Shown: positions 33,448-42,417 of the stretch, piece by piece
How positions within the stretch are numbered: position 1 is the stretch's first letter
Layout: each line of letters begins with the position of its first letter
Notes under the pieces: generated by a model
The model's input: only the letters and a program-made list of their open reading frames with translations
Databases searched by the model: none
What the model was told of the DNA's origin: nothing
Program-made: the position numbers and the translations under genes
NCBI GenBank assembly: GCA_035504735.1
Contig: DATJRJ010000129.1
Location: 7,708-71,707 of the forward strand
Direction: 5' to 3'
DNA length: 64,000 nucleotides
Origin: JAJPIG01 sp035504735
Lineage (GTDB): Bacteria; Desulfobacterota; Binatia; Binatales; Binataceae

Positions 33448-34038
33448 ATGGCGCAAAACCTGCCCATCGGCGCGGACCGGCGCAAACTCTTCGAGCGCGA
33501 GGCGCTGCCGCATCTCGACGCGCTCTATGCTGCCGCTTTTCGCCTGGCACGCAATGCCGACGACGCCAACGACCTGCTCCAGGAAACCATCCTGCGGGCC
33601 TTCCGCTTCTTTCATCAATTCACTCCCGGCACCAATTGTCGCGCCTGGTTGTTGACCATCCTGTACAATGTCTTCCGTAACGTATATCGCCGCGGTACCC
33701 GCGAGCAGGTCGCCGCCTCGGCCGAGGAGTTCGAGCGCCGCGCCGATACTGACAGCATCCATCCCAGCGCCGCACCCTCGAATCCCGAGGACATCGTGCT
33801 CGAGAGCGTACTCGATCATGAAGTCGAGCAGGCGCTTGACGCGCTGCCCGAGGATTTTCGCACAGTGCTGCTGATGGTCGATCTCGAGGAGCTCAGTTAC
33901 CAGGAGGTTGCGCGGGTGATGGAGCTGCCGGTCGGCACCGTGAAATCGCGGGTCTCGCGCGGCCGTGCCTCGATGCGGCGCCAGCTCCAGGATTTTGCCG
34001 ACGCGCGGTGCCTGAAAAAGCCGATGACGGGAAGTTGA
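33448..34038 (+). CDS. ECF-family RNA polymerase sigma factor
   Basis: 196 residues. Region 2 is seen in HLDALYAAAFRLARNADDAN, DLLQETILRAFRFFHQF and NCRAWLLTILYNVFRN. Region 4 is seen in ALDALPEDFRTVLLMVDLEE, LSYQEVARVMELPVGTVKSR and VSRGRASMRRQL. Regions 1.1 and 3 are absent, as expected for ECF factors. The downstream gene is a zinc-finger anti-sigma factor overlapping by 31 bases, a standard partner. The gene is divergent from bufA, so bufferin genes are a likely target. Confidence 0.93.
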   Translation: MAQNLPIGADRRKLFEREALPHLDALYAAAFRLARNADDANDLLQETILRAFRFFHQFTPGTNCRAWLLTILYNVFRNVYRRGTREQVAASAEEFERRADTDSIHPSAAPSNPEDIVLESVLDHEVEQALDALPEDFRTVLLMVDLEELSYQEVARVMELPVGTVKSRVSRGRASMRRQLQDFADARCLKKPMTGS

Positions 34039-34862
34039 ACGGGCATCGAAACGTGGATTGCAACCAGTGTATCGAGCTCCATCTGAGCGCCTATGCCGAC
34101 GGCGAACTCGTCCCTGACGAGGCCCGCGCGGTCGAGGAACATCTGCGCGGATGCGATCGATGCCGGGCGGAGCTGGCTGCGGAGCGCGCGCTGAAGGCCC
34201 GCATCCATCGACAGTTCGGCGAACCCAGGGCACCGGCTGCACTCGCGGCGCAGATTCGCCAGGCTCTCGAGCGGGAGGCCCTTGGTTCCGTCTCCCCCGC
34301 TCCCCAAGCCAGCCGCAGAAGCGCCTGGTTCTGGATCCCGACGGCGATCGCCGCCGGGATCGCGATCGTAATCGTCTTGGGACGTGGATATCTCGTGCCT
34401 AACGGCTCGGTTCCGCTCTTCGATCAGGCGGCCGCGAAGCTGGCCGCCTTTCAGGGCGGTTTTGCTCCCAACGTCCCATCCGGCAGCGAGCAGGAGCTCG
34501 CGCAGGCTTATCGGGCGGCCCGGATGCCGTCAGGAATTTGGAACTTCAAGAACTCGGGCTTCGCGCTGATGGGCGGCCGTGTCGATCCCGCCGCCGATGG
34601 CGGCCGGGTCACCTACACTGTCTACCGCGGGCCATCGCACGAGAGCATCCTGTGTATGCGTTTACGGGATGCAGACGCGAACGCGATCCCGAAGGATGCA
34701 ATCCTCCGGACGGGCGGGCATGCATTCTATCGCTACCGCGGATTGAGCTTGTGCGTGACCGTCGACCAGAATCGGCGCTTCGTCTGTATTCTCGCCTCGC
34801 GGATGCCGATCGAACGTCTGGAGCAGGTAGTCGCGGGCGCCGCGGTCGATCAGTATTCCTGA
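34008..34862 (+). CDS. Zinc-finger (ZAS) transmembrane anti-sigma factor
   Basis: 284 residues from GTG at 34008; GTG at 34053 is an alternative. The cytoplasmic ZAS motif is CNQCIELHLSAYADGELV plus EEHLRGCDRCRAEL (H-x3-C-x2-C). One membrane helix follows near residues 104-125 (FWIPTAIAAGIAIVIVLG). The periplasmic part of about 155 residues ends in LCVTVDQNRRFVCILASRMP with several Cys (MRLRD preceded by ILC, LCVT, FVCIL), which could sense copper or redox state. It overlaps the sigma gene, typical of co-translated regulator pairs. Confidence 0.88.
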   Translation: MPEKADDGKLNGHRNVDCNQCIELHLSAYADGELVPDEARAVEEHLRGCDRCRAELAAERALKARIHRQFGEPRAPAALAAQIRQALEREALGSVSPAPQASRRSAWFWIPTAIAAGIAIVIVLGRGYLVPNGSVPLFDQAAAKLAAFQGGFAPNVPSGSEQELAQAYRAARMPSGIWNFKNSGFALMGGRVDPAADGGRVTYTVYRGPSHESILCMRLRDADANAIPKDAILRTGGHAFYRYRGLSLCVTVDQNRRFVCILASRMPIERLEQVVAGAAVDQYS

Positions 34863-34875
34863 TCGCGCTGGGACC

Positions 34876-34898
34876 GGCGCGGAATGGGCATTCGCGCC
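34876..34898. terminator. Hairpin in the convergent gap between anti-sigma gene and purF
   Basis: GGCGCG-G-AAT, loop GGGC, ATT-CGCGCC: a nine-pair stem with one bulged G filling most of the 38-base gap between two convergent stop codons. No U-tract is seen on either side, so it would be a weak or Rho-assisted bidirectional terminator. Confidence 0.45.
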
Positions 34899-34900
34899 AG

Positions 34901-36424
34901 TTAGCCGTGGAGCAGGCGCACCGCGCTGTCGCGGCGCCCTTCGCCATCGGCTTGCGGGCGAATCAGTTCGACGCCGTTGTGATGAGCCGGGCTCTCGAAC
35001 AGCGGTAGCTGATGCGGCTCGTGGTTCTTGGGAATCTCAATCGGGTAGCGGCCGGAGAAGCAGGCATCGCAAAAACCCTCGTGGCTCTCGCCCTGAAATG
35101 AGTAAAGGCCGTCCCAGGTCAGATAGGCGAGCGAATCGGCAGTTATCCAGCGCCGGATCTCCTCGACCGAATGGTCCGAGGCGAGCAGCTCTTCCTGGGT
35201 CGGTGTGTCGATGCCGTAAAAGCACGAATGCGTGGTGGGTGGCGCCGCGATTCGCATATGGACTTCGCGCGCTCCCGCCTGCCGCAGCATCGGGATTACC
35301 TTGCGCAAGGTGGTGCCGCGCACCAGCGAATCCTCGACCAGCACCACCCGTTTGCCGCGCAGCAGTTCAGCGACCGGGTTGAATTTGATTTTCACGCCGA
35401 AATGGCGAATCGATTGGCGCGGTTCGATAAACGTGCGCCCGACGTAATGGCTGCGCACCAGCGCCATCTCGAACGGCAGCTTCGACTCCTCGGCATAGCC
35501 GAGCGCTGCGGCGTTGCCTGAATCAGGTACCGGCACCACCAGGTCGGCCTCCGCCGGCCATTCCCGCGCCAGCGCCCGTCCCTGCTGCTTGCGAACCTGG
35601 TAAACGTTGCGCCCGAACAGGAGGCTATCGGGCCGCGAGAAATAGACGTACTCGAAGATGCAGCGCTTGGCGGGCATCGGCGCAAACGGTCGCATCGAAT
35701 GCGTCCCGTCCTCGCCGATTATCACCATCTCGCCCGGCTCGATTTCGCGGATATACTCGGCCCGTACCAGGTCCAGCGCGCAGGTCTCAGAGGCCACGAT
35801 CGTCGCGCCGTTGAGCTTGCCGAGAACCAGTGGCCGGAAGCCGTAGGGATCGCGCACCGCGATCAGCGTGTTCTCGGTCAGCAGCACCAGCGAGTAAGCG
35901 CCGCGCACCTGCGCCAGCGCTTCGGCGACCCGTTCCGGCAGCGTTGCCGCATGTGAGTTGGCAATCAGATGAATGATAATCTCGCTGTCGGAAGAGGACT
36001 GGAAGATCGAGCCCGACTGCTCGAGGCGACGGCGCAACTCCTCGAAATTGACGAGGTTCCCATTGTGCGCCAGGGCGAGCCCGCCGTGCGCATACTCGAC
36101 CACCAGTGGCTGGCAGTTGCGAATCGAGGTCGAGCCGGTAGTGGAATAACGATTGTGGCCGATGGCGCTGGTGCCCTCCAGGCGCGCGATCACGTCAGCA
36201 TCGAAGATGTCCGCGACCAGGCCCATCCCGCGATGCGAGGTCAGCGACTTGCCGTTGGAAGAGACGATCCCGGCCGATTCCTGTCCGCGATGCTGCAGGG
36301 CGTAGAGTCCCAGGTAGGCGAGGTTGGCAGCCTCCGGATGACCGTAAACGCCGAAGACTCCACACTCCTCGTGGAAGCCGTCGAGTTTCGCCTCTGCGGC
36401 CGAAAGCTCAACTTCCAGCGTCAT
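34901..36424 (-). CDS. purF: Amidophosphoribosyltransferase (glutamine PRPP amidotransferase)
   Basis: 507 residues; first committed enzyme of purine synthesis. The nucleophile is C21 in EECGVFGVY after a 20-residue propeptide that must be cleaved. QHRGQESAGI, RYSTTG and AHNGNLVNF follow in the glutaminase domain, and VLVEDSLVRGTT is the PRPP loop. Cys in KRCIFEYVYF, HSCFYGIDTP and CDACFSGRYP match the [4Fe-4S] ligands of the Bacillus-type enzyme, so it is probably oxygen-labile. It overlaps purL by four bases and is last in the operon. Confidence 0.96.
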   Translation of the reverse strand: MTLEVELSAAEAKLDGFHEECGVFGVYGHPEAANLAYLGLYALQHRGQESAGIVSSNGKSLTSHRGMGLVADIFDADVIARLEGTSAIGHNRYSTTGSTSIRNCQPLVVEYAHGGLALAHNGNLVNFEELRRRLEQSGSIFQSSSDSEIIIHLIANSHAATLPERVAEALAQVRGAYSLVLLTENTLIAVRDPYGFRPLVLGKLNGATIVASETCALDLVRAEYIREIEPGEMVIIGEDGTHSMRPFAPMPAKRCIFEYVYFSRPDSLLFGRNVYQVRKQQGRALAREWPAEADLVVPVPDSGNAAALGYAEESKLPFEMALVRSHYVGRTFIEPRQSIRHFGVKIKFNPVAELLRGKRVVLVEDSLVRGTTLRKVIPMLRQAGAREVHMRIAAPPTTHSCFYGIDTPTQEELLASDHSVEEIRRWITADSLAYLTWDGLYSFQGESHEGFCDACFSGRYPIEIPKNHEPHQLPLFESPAHHNGVELIRPQADGEGRRDSAVRLLHG

Positions 36425-38646
36425 CGATCGCCAATCCTTCCGGGCAGCGCCCGTTCGTAGATCTCGCGCAACTCAAGCAGGTCTTCGTCGATCACTGAAC
36501 CTAGCCGGAGCCGCGTTGCTCTGGTAACCCGTCCGCCGGCGATCACCGCGAGTCCGGCGGCATCGAAACATTCCCTCAGTCTGGCGACGTGTTCCGGCGG
36601 AGCTGAGAGCACGACCGTTGAGCGTCCCTCTCCGAAAAGCTCACTGACCGTATCGAATCCAGGTTCAAGGGCAAACTCGGCTCCGAGCGGGCCCTCAGGA
36701 TTGAAGCACGCTTCGGTCACCGCGACGGCAAGACCCCCGTCGGAAACGTCGTGGCACGATCTTATCAACCCGGCTTGCGCAACATCAACCAGCCCATCGA
36801 CGAGCGCCCGCTCGCGTGCCAGGTCGATGGGACCGAGCGCGGCCTCGTCCGATCCGAACAGCGCGGCATATTCGCTGGCCGCCAGCCGCGGGGCGCTGCT
36901 CCGCACGATCAACACCACGTCGCCGGGAGAACTGAAAAACTGTGTGACCCGCTGGCGAAAATCTTCGAGTACGCCGACTACCGCGATGGTCGGTGTGGGC
37001 GGAATCGCACGCCCCTCGGTTTCATTGTAGAAACTCACGTTGCCGCTCACGACCGGTGCCTCGAAGGCCAGCGCTGCATCGCGGATTCCTTCGACCCCGC
37101 GGATAAACTGCCACATAATCTCGGGCCGCTCGGGATTTCCGTAGTTAAGGCAATTCGTAATGCCGGCCGGGCGGGCACCCGCGGCGGCGACGTTGATCGC
37201 AGCCTCGCAGACTGTGGCGACCGCTCCCAGGTACGGATCGATCGCGCAGACGCGCGGATTCGAGTCGACCTTCAGCGCGAGTCCGCGACGCGTACCGTTG
37301 ATCCGCAGCACTGCCGCGTCGCTGCCCGGTCCGAGCACCGTGGCGCTTTGCACGATCGAGTCGTATTGCCGATATATCCAGCGCTTCGAGGCGACGTTGG
37401 GGCTGGCGAGCAGGGCGCGTAGCGCCTCGCGCGCACTTGGCGCCGGGACCGCCGCCCGCGCAAAGATCGTCGGCTTCGGCGGCGGCGCCGCGGGACGATC
37501 GTAGAGCGGCGCTTCGTCGGTTAACGCGGCGACCGGAATGTCGGCCACGACTTTCCCGCTCGACCGCACCCGCCAACGGCGGTCGTCGGTAAGCTGGCCG
37601 ATTTCGACCGCATGCAGATCCCATTTGGCAAAGATTCGTTCGAGCTCGCTGAACCGCCCGCGCTCGGCGACAATCAGCATCCGCTCCTGCGATTCCGACA
37701 GCAGAATTTCATAAGGCGTCAACCCTGGCTCGCGCAGCGGCACGCGATCGAGGTCGAGCTCGATCCCGAGCTCGCCGCGCCCCGCCATCTCACTCGACGA
37801 CGAGGTCAGCCCGGCGGCGCCCATGTCCTGGATCGCGACGATCGCGCCGCTGGCCGCAGCTTCCAGGCAGGCCTCGATCAGGAGCTTCTCGGCGAAAGGG
37901 TCGCCAACCTGGACGGTCGGACGTTTCGATTCGCTGCTGGCGTCGAACTCGGCTGAAGCGAGCAGGCTCGCGCCGTGAATCCCGTCGCGCCCGGTCGCCG
38001 ATCCGACGTAGAGCACCGGATTGCCGACGCCGCTGGCCCGCGCGCTCAGCAATCCGCCGCGCCGCACCAGTCCCAGGCAGAAGGCATTGACCAGGATATT
38101 CCCGTTGTAGGCCGGATCGAACATGGTCTCGCCGGCCACCGTCGGCACGCCGACGCAGTTGCCATACCCGCCGATTCCGGCGACCACGCCCGCGAGCAGA
38201 TAGCGGGTGCGCGGATGGTCGAACGAACCGAACTTGAGCGAGTCCATGCTCGCGACGGGCCGCGCGCCCATCGTGAAGATGTCGCGCAGAATTCCGCCCA
38301 CTCCGGTCGCCGCGCCCTGGCGGGGTTCGACGAATGACGGATGGTTGTGGCTTTCGATCTTGAAGACCGCAAGCCATCCGTCGCCGACGTCGATCGCGCC
38401 GGCGTTTTCGCCCGGTCCCTGCACCACCCGCTCGCCGCGCGCCGGCATCATCTTAAGATGGCGGCGCGAAGATTTGTACGAACAATGCTCCGACCACATC
38501 ACCGAGAAGACCCCCAACTCGGTGTAAGTCGGCATCCGTCCGAGCAGGCTCTGGATCCGCTCGAACTCCTCGCGAGTGAGGCCATGCGCCGCCGCGAGAT
38601 CGTGGCTGACCGGGGGCTCCCCGGGTAGCGAGACCGGCCGGGTCAT
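36421..38646 (-). CDS. purL: Phosphoribosylformylglycinamidine synthase subunit PurL (small type)
   Basis: 741 residues, the length of Bacillus-type PurL that needs separate PurS and PurQ. Motifs: MWSEHCSYKSSR, FKIESHNHPSFVEPRQGAAT, GVGGILRDIFTMGARP and QDMGAAGLTSSSSEMA, with a repeated second half (VVSGNVSFYNET, SCHDVSDGGLAVAV). It uses ATP and ammonia delivered by PurQ to convert FGAR to FGAM. Both ends overlap neighbours by four bases (ATGA), which keeps subunit ratios linked. Confidence 0.97.
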   Translation of the reverse strand: MTRPVSLPGEPPVSHDLAAAHGLTREEFERIQSLLGRMPTYTELGVFSVMWSEHCSYKSSRRHLKMMPARGERVVQGPGENAGAIDVGDGWLAVFKIESHNHPSFVEPRQGAATGVGGILRDIFTMGARPVASMDSLKFGSFDHPRTRYLLAGVVAGIGGYGNCVGVPTVAGETMFDPAYNGNILVNAFCLGLVRRGGLLSARASGVGNPVLYVGSATGRDGIHGASLLASAEFDASSESKRPTVQVGDPFAEKLLIEACLEAAASGAIVAIQDMGAAGLTSSSSEMAGRGELGIELDLDRVPLREPGLTPYEILLSESQERMLIVAERGRFSELERIFAKWDLHAVEIGQLTDDRRWRVRSSGKVVADIPVAALTDEAPLYDRPAAPPPKPTIFARAAVPAPSAREALRALLASPNVASKRWIYRQYDSIVQSATVLGPGSDAAVLRINGTRRGLALKVDSNPRVCAIDPYLGAVATVCEAAINVAAAGARPAGITNCLNYGNPERPEIMWQFIRGVEGIRDAALAFEAPVVSGNVSFYNETEGRAIPPTPTIAVVGVLEDFRQRVTQFFSSPGDVVLIVRSSAPRLAASEYAALFGSDEAALGPIDLARERALVDGLVDVAQAGLIRSCHDVSDGGLAVAVTEACFNPEGPLGAEFALEPGFDTVSELFGEGRSTVVLSAPPEHVARLRECFDAAGLAVIAGGRVTRATRLRLGSVIDEDLLELREIYERALPGRIGDR

Positions 38647-39332
38647 CCCACGCTCTCGACGATGGACTGGAAGATTCTGAGCCCGTCCTCACCGCCGAGC
38701 AGCGGCTCCGCGGCATGCTCCGGATGCGGCATCAGGCCGAAGACGTTGAAGCGTTGATTGGCCACGCCGGCGATAGCGCGGGACGAGCCGTTGGGGTTCG
38801 CCGTTTCGCTCTGCGCGCCGTCCGCTCCGACATAACGGAGCAGGACCTGGCCATGCTCCTCCATCTGGCGCAGTTCGTCCTCAGGTGCGAGGTAAAGTCC
38901 CTCACCATGTTTGATTGGCAGGCGCAACAGCTCGCCTTGGCGCGCGGCGCGGGTAAACGGAGTGTGCGGATTTTCAACCCGCAGCGTCACGCGCTCGCAG
39001 ATGAACGACAGCGAACGGTTGCGGGTCAGCGCGCCGGGCAGCAGATGGGCCTCGCATAGGATCTGGAAGCCGTTGCAGATGCCCATCACCAGCCCGCCCT
39101 CGGCGGCGAAGCGGGCCACGCTGCGCATGATCGGCGAGAAGCGTGCGATCGCGCCACAGCGCAGGTAATCGCCGTAGCTGAAGCCGCCCGGCAGCACCAC
39201 GCAGTGCGCGCCGCCCAGGCTCTCGTCCTTGTGCCAGAGCGAGATCGCCTCCTGGCCCATCACTTCGCGGAGCGTATGCAGCGTGTCGCGATCGTCAAGC
39301 GAGCCGGGGAACGTAACCACGCCCCATTTCAT
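38643..39332 (-). CDS. purQ: Phosphoribosylformylglycinamidine synthase glutaminase subunit PurQ
   Basis: 229 residues from ATG at 39332; the frame is open further up, but this ATG overlaps the purS stop in ATGA and gives the standard start MKWGVVTFPGSLDDRD. The class I glutaminase nucleophile is in GLVMGICNGFQIL, and the His/Glu pair in FGLMPHPEHAAEP. It supplies ammonia to PurL. Confidence 0.96.
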   Translation of the reverse strand: MKWGVVTFPGSLDDRDTLHTLREVMGQEAISLWHKDESLGGAHCVVLPGGFSYGDYLRCGAIARFSPIMRSVARFAAEGGLVMGICNGFQILCEAHLLPGALTRNRSLSFICERVTLRVENPHTPFTRAARQGELLRLPIKHGEGLYLAPEDELRQMEEHGQVLLRYVGADGAQSETANPNGSSRAIAGVANQRFNVFGLMPHPEHAAEPLLGGEDGLRIFQSIVESVG

Positions 39333-39574
39333 CCGGGCTCGACCTCGAAGCGATAATCCTCGATCAGCGGGTTCGCCAGCAGCTCGTCGCACATCCGGCG
39401 AGCGGCCTCGCACGCCTCATCCGCGGAAGCGGCCTGCAAATCGAGCACGATGTAGCGGCCGACGTGCACACCGTCCACTCCGCCGAAGCCGAGGCTCTTG
39501 AGCGCGTGTTCGACCGCGCGTCCCTGCGGATCGAGAATTCCTTGCCTTGGCGTGACGAAAACTTTGACCCGCAA
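39329..39574 (-). CDS. purS: Phosphoribosylformylglycinamidine synthase subunit PurS
   Basis: 81 residues, normal for PurS. MRVKVFVTPRQGILDPQGRA and EHALKSLGFGGVDGVHVGRY are the family signatures. It bridges PurQ and PurL. It starts 23 bases after purC on the same strand and overlaps purQ by four bases. Confidence 0.95.
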   Translation of the reverse strand: MRVKVFVTPRQGILDPQGRAVEHALKSLGFGGVDGVHVGRYIVLDLQAASADEACEAARRMCDELLANPLIEDYRFEVEPG

Positions 39575-39597
39575 AACAGTTCTCTTGCGCCGGGACT

Positions 39598-40314
39598 TTA
39601 GAGTTCGACCCGGCGCAGCATCTCCTGGTACGCCTCTTCGACGTTGCCGAGGTCACGCCGGAAGCGGTCCTTATCGAGCTTCTCGCGCGTGGCTTTGTCC
39701 CAGAAGCGGCAGGTGTCGGGACAAATCTCGTCGCCCAGCAGAATCGTGTCATGATGGCGTCCGAACTCGAGCTTGAAATCGACCAGGATAATCCCGCGCT
39801 CATCGAGGAAGCGGCGCAAGATATCGTTGACCTTGAGCGCCAGGGTATCGATCGTGCGCAACTCGGCCGGTGTCGCCCAGCCGAAGACCAGCACATGTTC
39901 GGCGTTGATCAACGGATCATCGAGCGGGTCGGACTTGTAGTAATACTCGATTACGGGACGCTTGAGCGGCTCGCCTTCTTCGCGGCCCAGCCGCTTCGCC
40001 ATCGAGCCCGCCACGATATTGCGCACCACCAGCTCGACCGGGATTATATCGAGCCGCTTGCATAGCATCTGGCGTTCGTCGAGACGGCTGACGAAATGGG
40101 TCGGCACGCCGTTGCGTTCCAGCAGCGTGAAGAACAACTCGGACATCCGGTTGTTGACGATGCCCTTGTCCTCGATCGTGCCGCGCTTCTTGGCGTTGAA
40201 CGCCGTCGCGTCGTCCTTGAAATAAGCGATTACCAGGTCGGGATCCGAGGTGCGGTAAAGCTTTTTCGCCTTGCCTTCGTAAAACTCTTCGAGCTTTGAC
40301 GGGACTGTATCCAT
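39598..40314 (-). CDS. purC: Phosphoribosylaminoimidazole-succinocarboxamide synthase
   Basis: 238 residues; joins CAIR and aspartate in purine synthesis. YEGKAKKLYRTSDPDLVIAY is the N-terminal phosphate loop, NAKKRGTIEDKG, ELVVRNIVAGSMAKR and VDFKLEFGRH are conserved active-site segments, and DEICPDTCRFWD completes the match. It lies 90 bases after purB and 23 before purS. Confidence 0.97.
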   Translation of the reverse strand: MDTVPSKLEEFYEGKAKKLYRTSDPDLVIAYFKDDATAFNAKKRGTIEDKGIVNNRMSELFFTLLERNGVPTHFVSRLDERQMLCKRLDIIPVELVVRNIVAGSMAKRLGREEGEPLKRPVIEYYYKSDPLDDPLINAEHVLVFGWATPAELRTIDTLALKVNDILRRFLDERGIILVDFKLEFGRHHDTILLGDEICPDTCRFWDKATREKLDKDRFRRDLGNVEEAYQEMLRRVEL

Positions 40315-40404
40315 CCGGGCCTCACGCTGAAAGTAGTGCTAATAGTGTGGCACGCGCGCGTTAAATTTTCAGCCGCCGCAGAGCCGATTGTTTGAACAGT
40401 TTAT

Positions 40405-41826
40405 TCACACCGTCCTGGTGCCGTCCGGCGGCGCCGGGCAAAAGCGCTCGACCAGCTCTTCGGCCAGACCGATGTACCCGCGCGGCGTGAGCTTTCCCAG
40501 CGCCTCGCGCGCGGCAGGATCGAGCGGCAGCGAGGCGACGAATTCTTCGATAACCGCGCGATCGATCGTCTGGCCGCGCGTCAGCTCCTTCAACCGTTCG
40601 TAGGGATTTTCCAGCCGATGGCGGCGCATCAGGGTTTGGATCGCTTCGGCGATCACCTCGAAGGTCTGCGCGTCGTCGAGCTCGGCTGCGATTCGGCGCT
40701 GATCGAGATCGACGCGGGAAAAGCCACGCGCCATCGAATCGAGCGCGATCGTGAGATGGCCGAAAGCGCTGCCGATCGAGCGCATCGCGGTCGAATCACT
40801 CAGGTCGCGCTGCCATCGCGAGACCGGCAGCTTGGTGGCGAGATGTTGAAAGAGGGCGGTCGCCAGGCCGAGATTGCCCTCGGCATTCTCGAAATCGATC
40901 GGATTGACCTTGTGCGGCATGGTCGACGAACCAATCTCGCCCGCCAGCGCGCGCTGGCGGAAGTAGCCGAGCGCGACATAGCCCCACATATCGCGGGCGA
41001 GGCCCAGCAGGACGGTATCAATCTGGATCATCACGTGGCACAGCTCGGCGATAAAATCGTGGCTTTCGATCTGCGTCGTAAGCGGATTCCACTTGAGCCC
41101 CAGCTCTTCGACGAAGCGCCGCGAGTGCTCGATCCAATCGATTTCAGGATACGCCGCCCGATGGGCGTTGAAGTTGCCGACTGCGCCGTTAAGCTTGCCG
41201 AGATATTCCTGACGCGCCAGATGACTGAGCTGGCGCTGGAGACGCGCGGCGAAAACCGCCAGTTCCTTGCCCATCGTGGTCGGCGAGGCGGCCTGGCCGT
41301 GGGTGCGCGCGATCATCGCGACCGCCTTGAAGCGCCGCGCCATCGCGGCGATCGTCGCCAGTAGGCTTTCGAGCTGCGGGCGCAGTTCGCGTGCGACGAA
41401 CTCCTTGAGCATCAGCGCCCAGGCCAGGTTGCTGATATCCTCCGAAGTGCAGGCGAAATGCACAATCTCGGCGGGCAGCGCCGGATCGATCGCGGCGAAT
41501 TTCCGTTTTAGAAAATATTCGACCGCCTTGACGTCGTGATTGGTCTCGGCCTCGAGTTTTTTTACCGCCCGCGCATCGGCCGGCGAGAAATCTTCATAGA
41601 CCCGGCGCAGCCGGGTGGCGTCGGTCGGTGCCAGCGGCACCAGCGCATCGAATTGCGGATGAGCCGCGAGCGAGAGATACCATTCGATTTCGATCCGCAC
41701 CCGGTAGCGAATCAGCGCGGCTTCGCTGAAGTAGGCCGCCAGCGTCCGCGTGCGGCGCCGATAGCGGCCGTCGATCGGGCTGATCTCGTTAAGCAGCAGA
41801 TCGGTATCGTCGTCCCTGGTCGTCAT
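40405..41826 (-). CDS. purB: Adenylosuccinate lyase
   Basis: 473 residues; releases fumarate from SAICAR and adenylosuccinate. The N-terminal LLLNEISPIDGRYRRRT is typical of the E. coli-type branch. ARTHGQAASPTTMGKEL carries a catalytic His region and GSSTMPHKVNPIDFENAEGN is the fumarase/lyase signature loop. It is the first pur gene after dut, which ends 26 bases upstream. Confidence 0.96.
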   Translation of the reverse strand: MTTRDDDTDLLLNEISPIDGRYRRRTRTLAAYFSEAALIRYRVRIEIEWYLSLAAHPQFDALVPLAPTDATRLRRVYEDFSPADARAVKKLEAETNHDVKAVEYFLKRKFAAIDPALPAEIVHFACTSEDISNLAWALMLKEFVARELRPQLESLLATIAAMARRFKAVAMIARTHGQAASPTTMGKELAVFAARLQRQLSHLARQEYLGKLNGAVGNFNAHRAAYPEIDWIEHSRRFVEELGLKWNPLTTQIESHDFIAELCHVMIQIDTVLLGLARDMWGYVALGYFRQRALAGEIGSSTMPHKVNPIDFENAEGNLGLATALFQHLATKLPVSRWQRDLSDSTAMRSIGSAFGHLTIALDSMARGFSRVDLDQRRIAAELDDAQTFEVIAEAIQTLMRRHRLENPYERLKELTRGQTIDRAVIEEFVASLPLDPAAREALGKLTPRGYIGLAEELVERFCPAPPDGTRTV

Positions 41827-41852
41827 CGCCCTAAGCTCGCGCAGGCGCCGGC

Positions 41853-42308
41853 TCAGCGCCCGGTATGGCCGAAGCCGCCCGCGCCGCGCACAGTTTCCGC
41901 CAGCACCTCAACTTCTATCAGTTCGGCGCGGCTAACCGGAGCGATGATTAGCTGGGCGATACGGTCGCCGGGCTGAATCACGATCGGTTCCGCGCCGAGA
42001 TTGACCACCAGGACCTGGATTTCGCCGCGATAGTCGGCGTCGATGGTGCCGGGCGAATTGATAAGCGCCAGCCCCTCGCGGATTGCGCGGCCGCTGCGCG
42101 GCCGGACCTGCCCTTCGAAGCCGAACGGTATCTCGATCGCGAGACCGGTCGGTATCGCCGCCCGCGCCAGGCTTTTCAGCGTCACTGGCGCGGCCAGATC
42201 GGCCGCCAGATCCATCCCGGCGCAATGCTCGCTATGGTAGCGCGGAATCGCGCCACCCGGTCTCAGCCGTTTGACCTTCACCTGTACCGGTTTAGAACTC
42301 ATGTCCAT
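41853..42308 (-). CDS. dut: Deoxyuridine 5'-triphosphate nucleotidohydrolase (dUTPase)
   Basis: 151 residues from ATG at 42308 (ATG at 42302 and TTG at 42311 are alternatives; none has a good ribosome site). All five trimeric dUTPase motifs are visible: AGMDLAADL, RPRSGRAI, GTIDADYRGEIQVLVVN, GDRIAQLII and RGAGGFGHTG. It hydrolyses dUTP to dUMP. It heads the minus-strand purine operon and is divergent from the beta-helix gene. Confidence 0.95.
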   Translation of the reverse strand: MDMSSKPVQVKVKRLRPGGAIPRYHSEHCAGMDLAADLAAPVTLKSLARAAIPTGLAIEIPFGFEGQVRPRSGRAIREGLALINSPGTIDADYRGEIQVLVVNLGAEPIVIQPGDRIAQLIIAPVSRAELIEVEVLAETVRGAGGFGHTGR

Positions 42309-42417
42309 CAAGGTTTAATATCAGGCCGGGCGTGCTCAACCGCGATTGACATCATTTATCCACCGGACTTAGCCTCGATGGTTCGCCGGTTTTCGGCACG
42401 CTCAGAGAGGGGACCTG

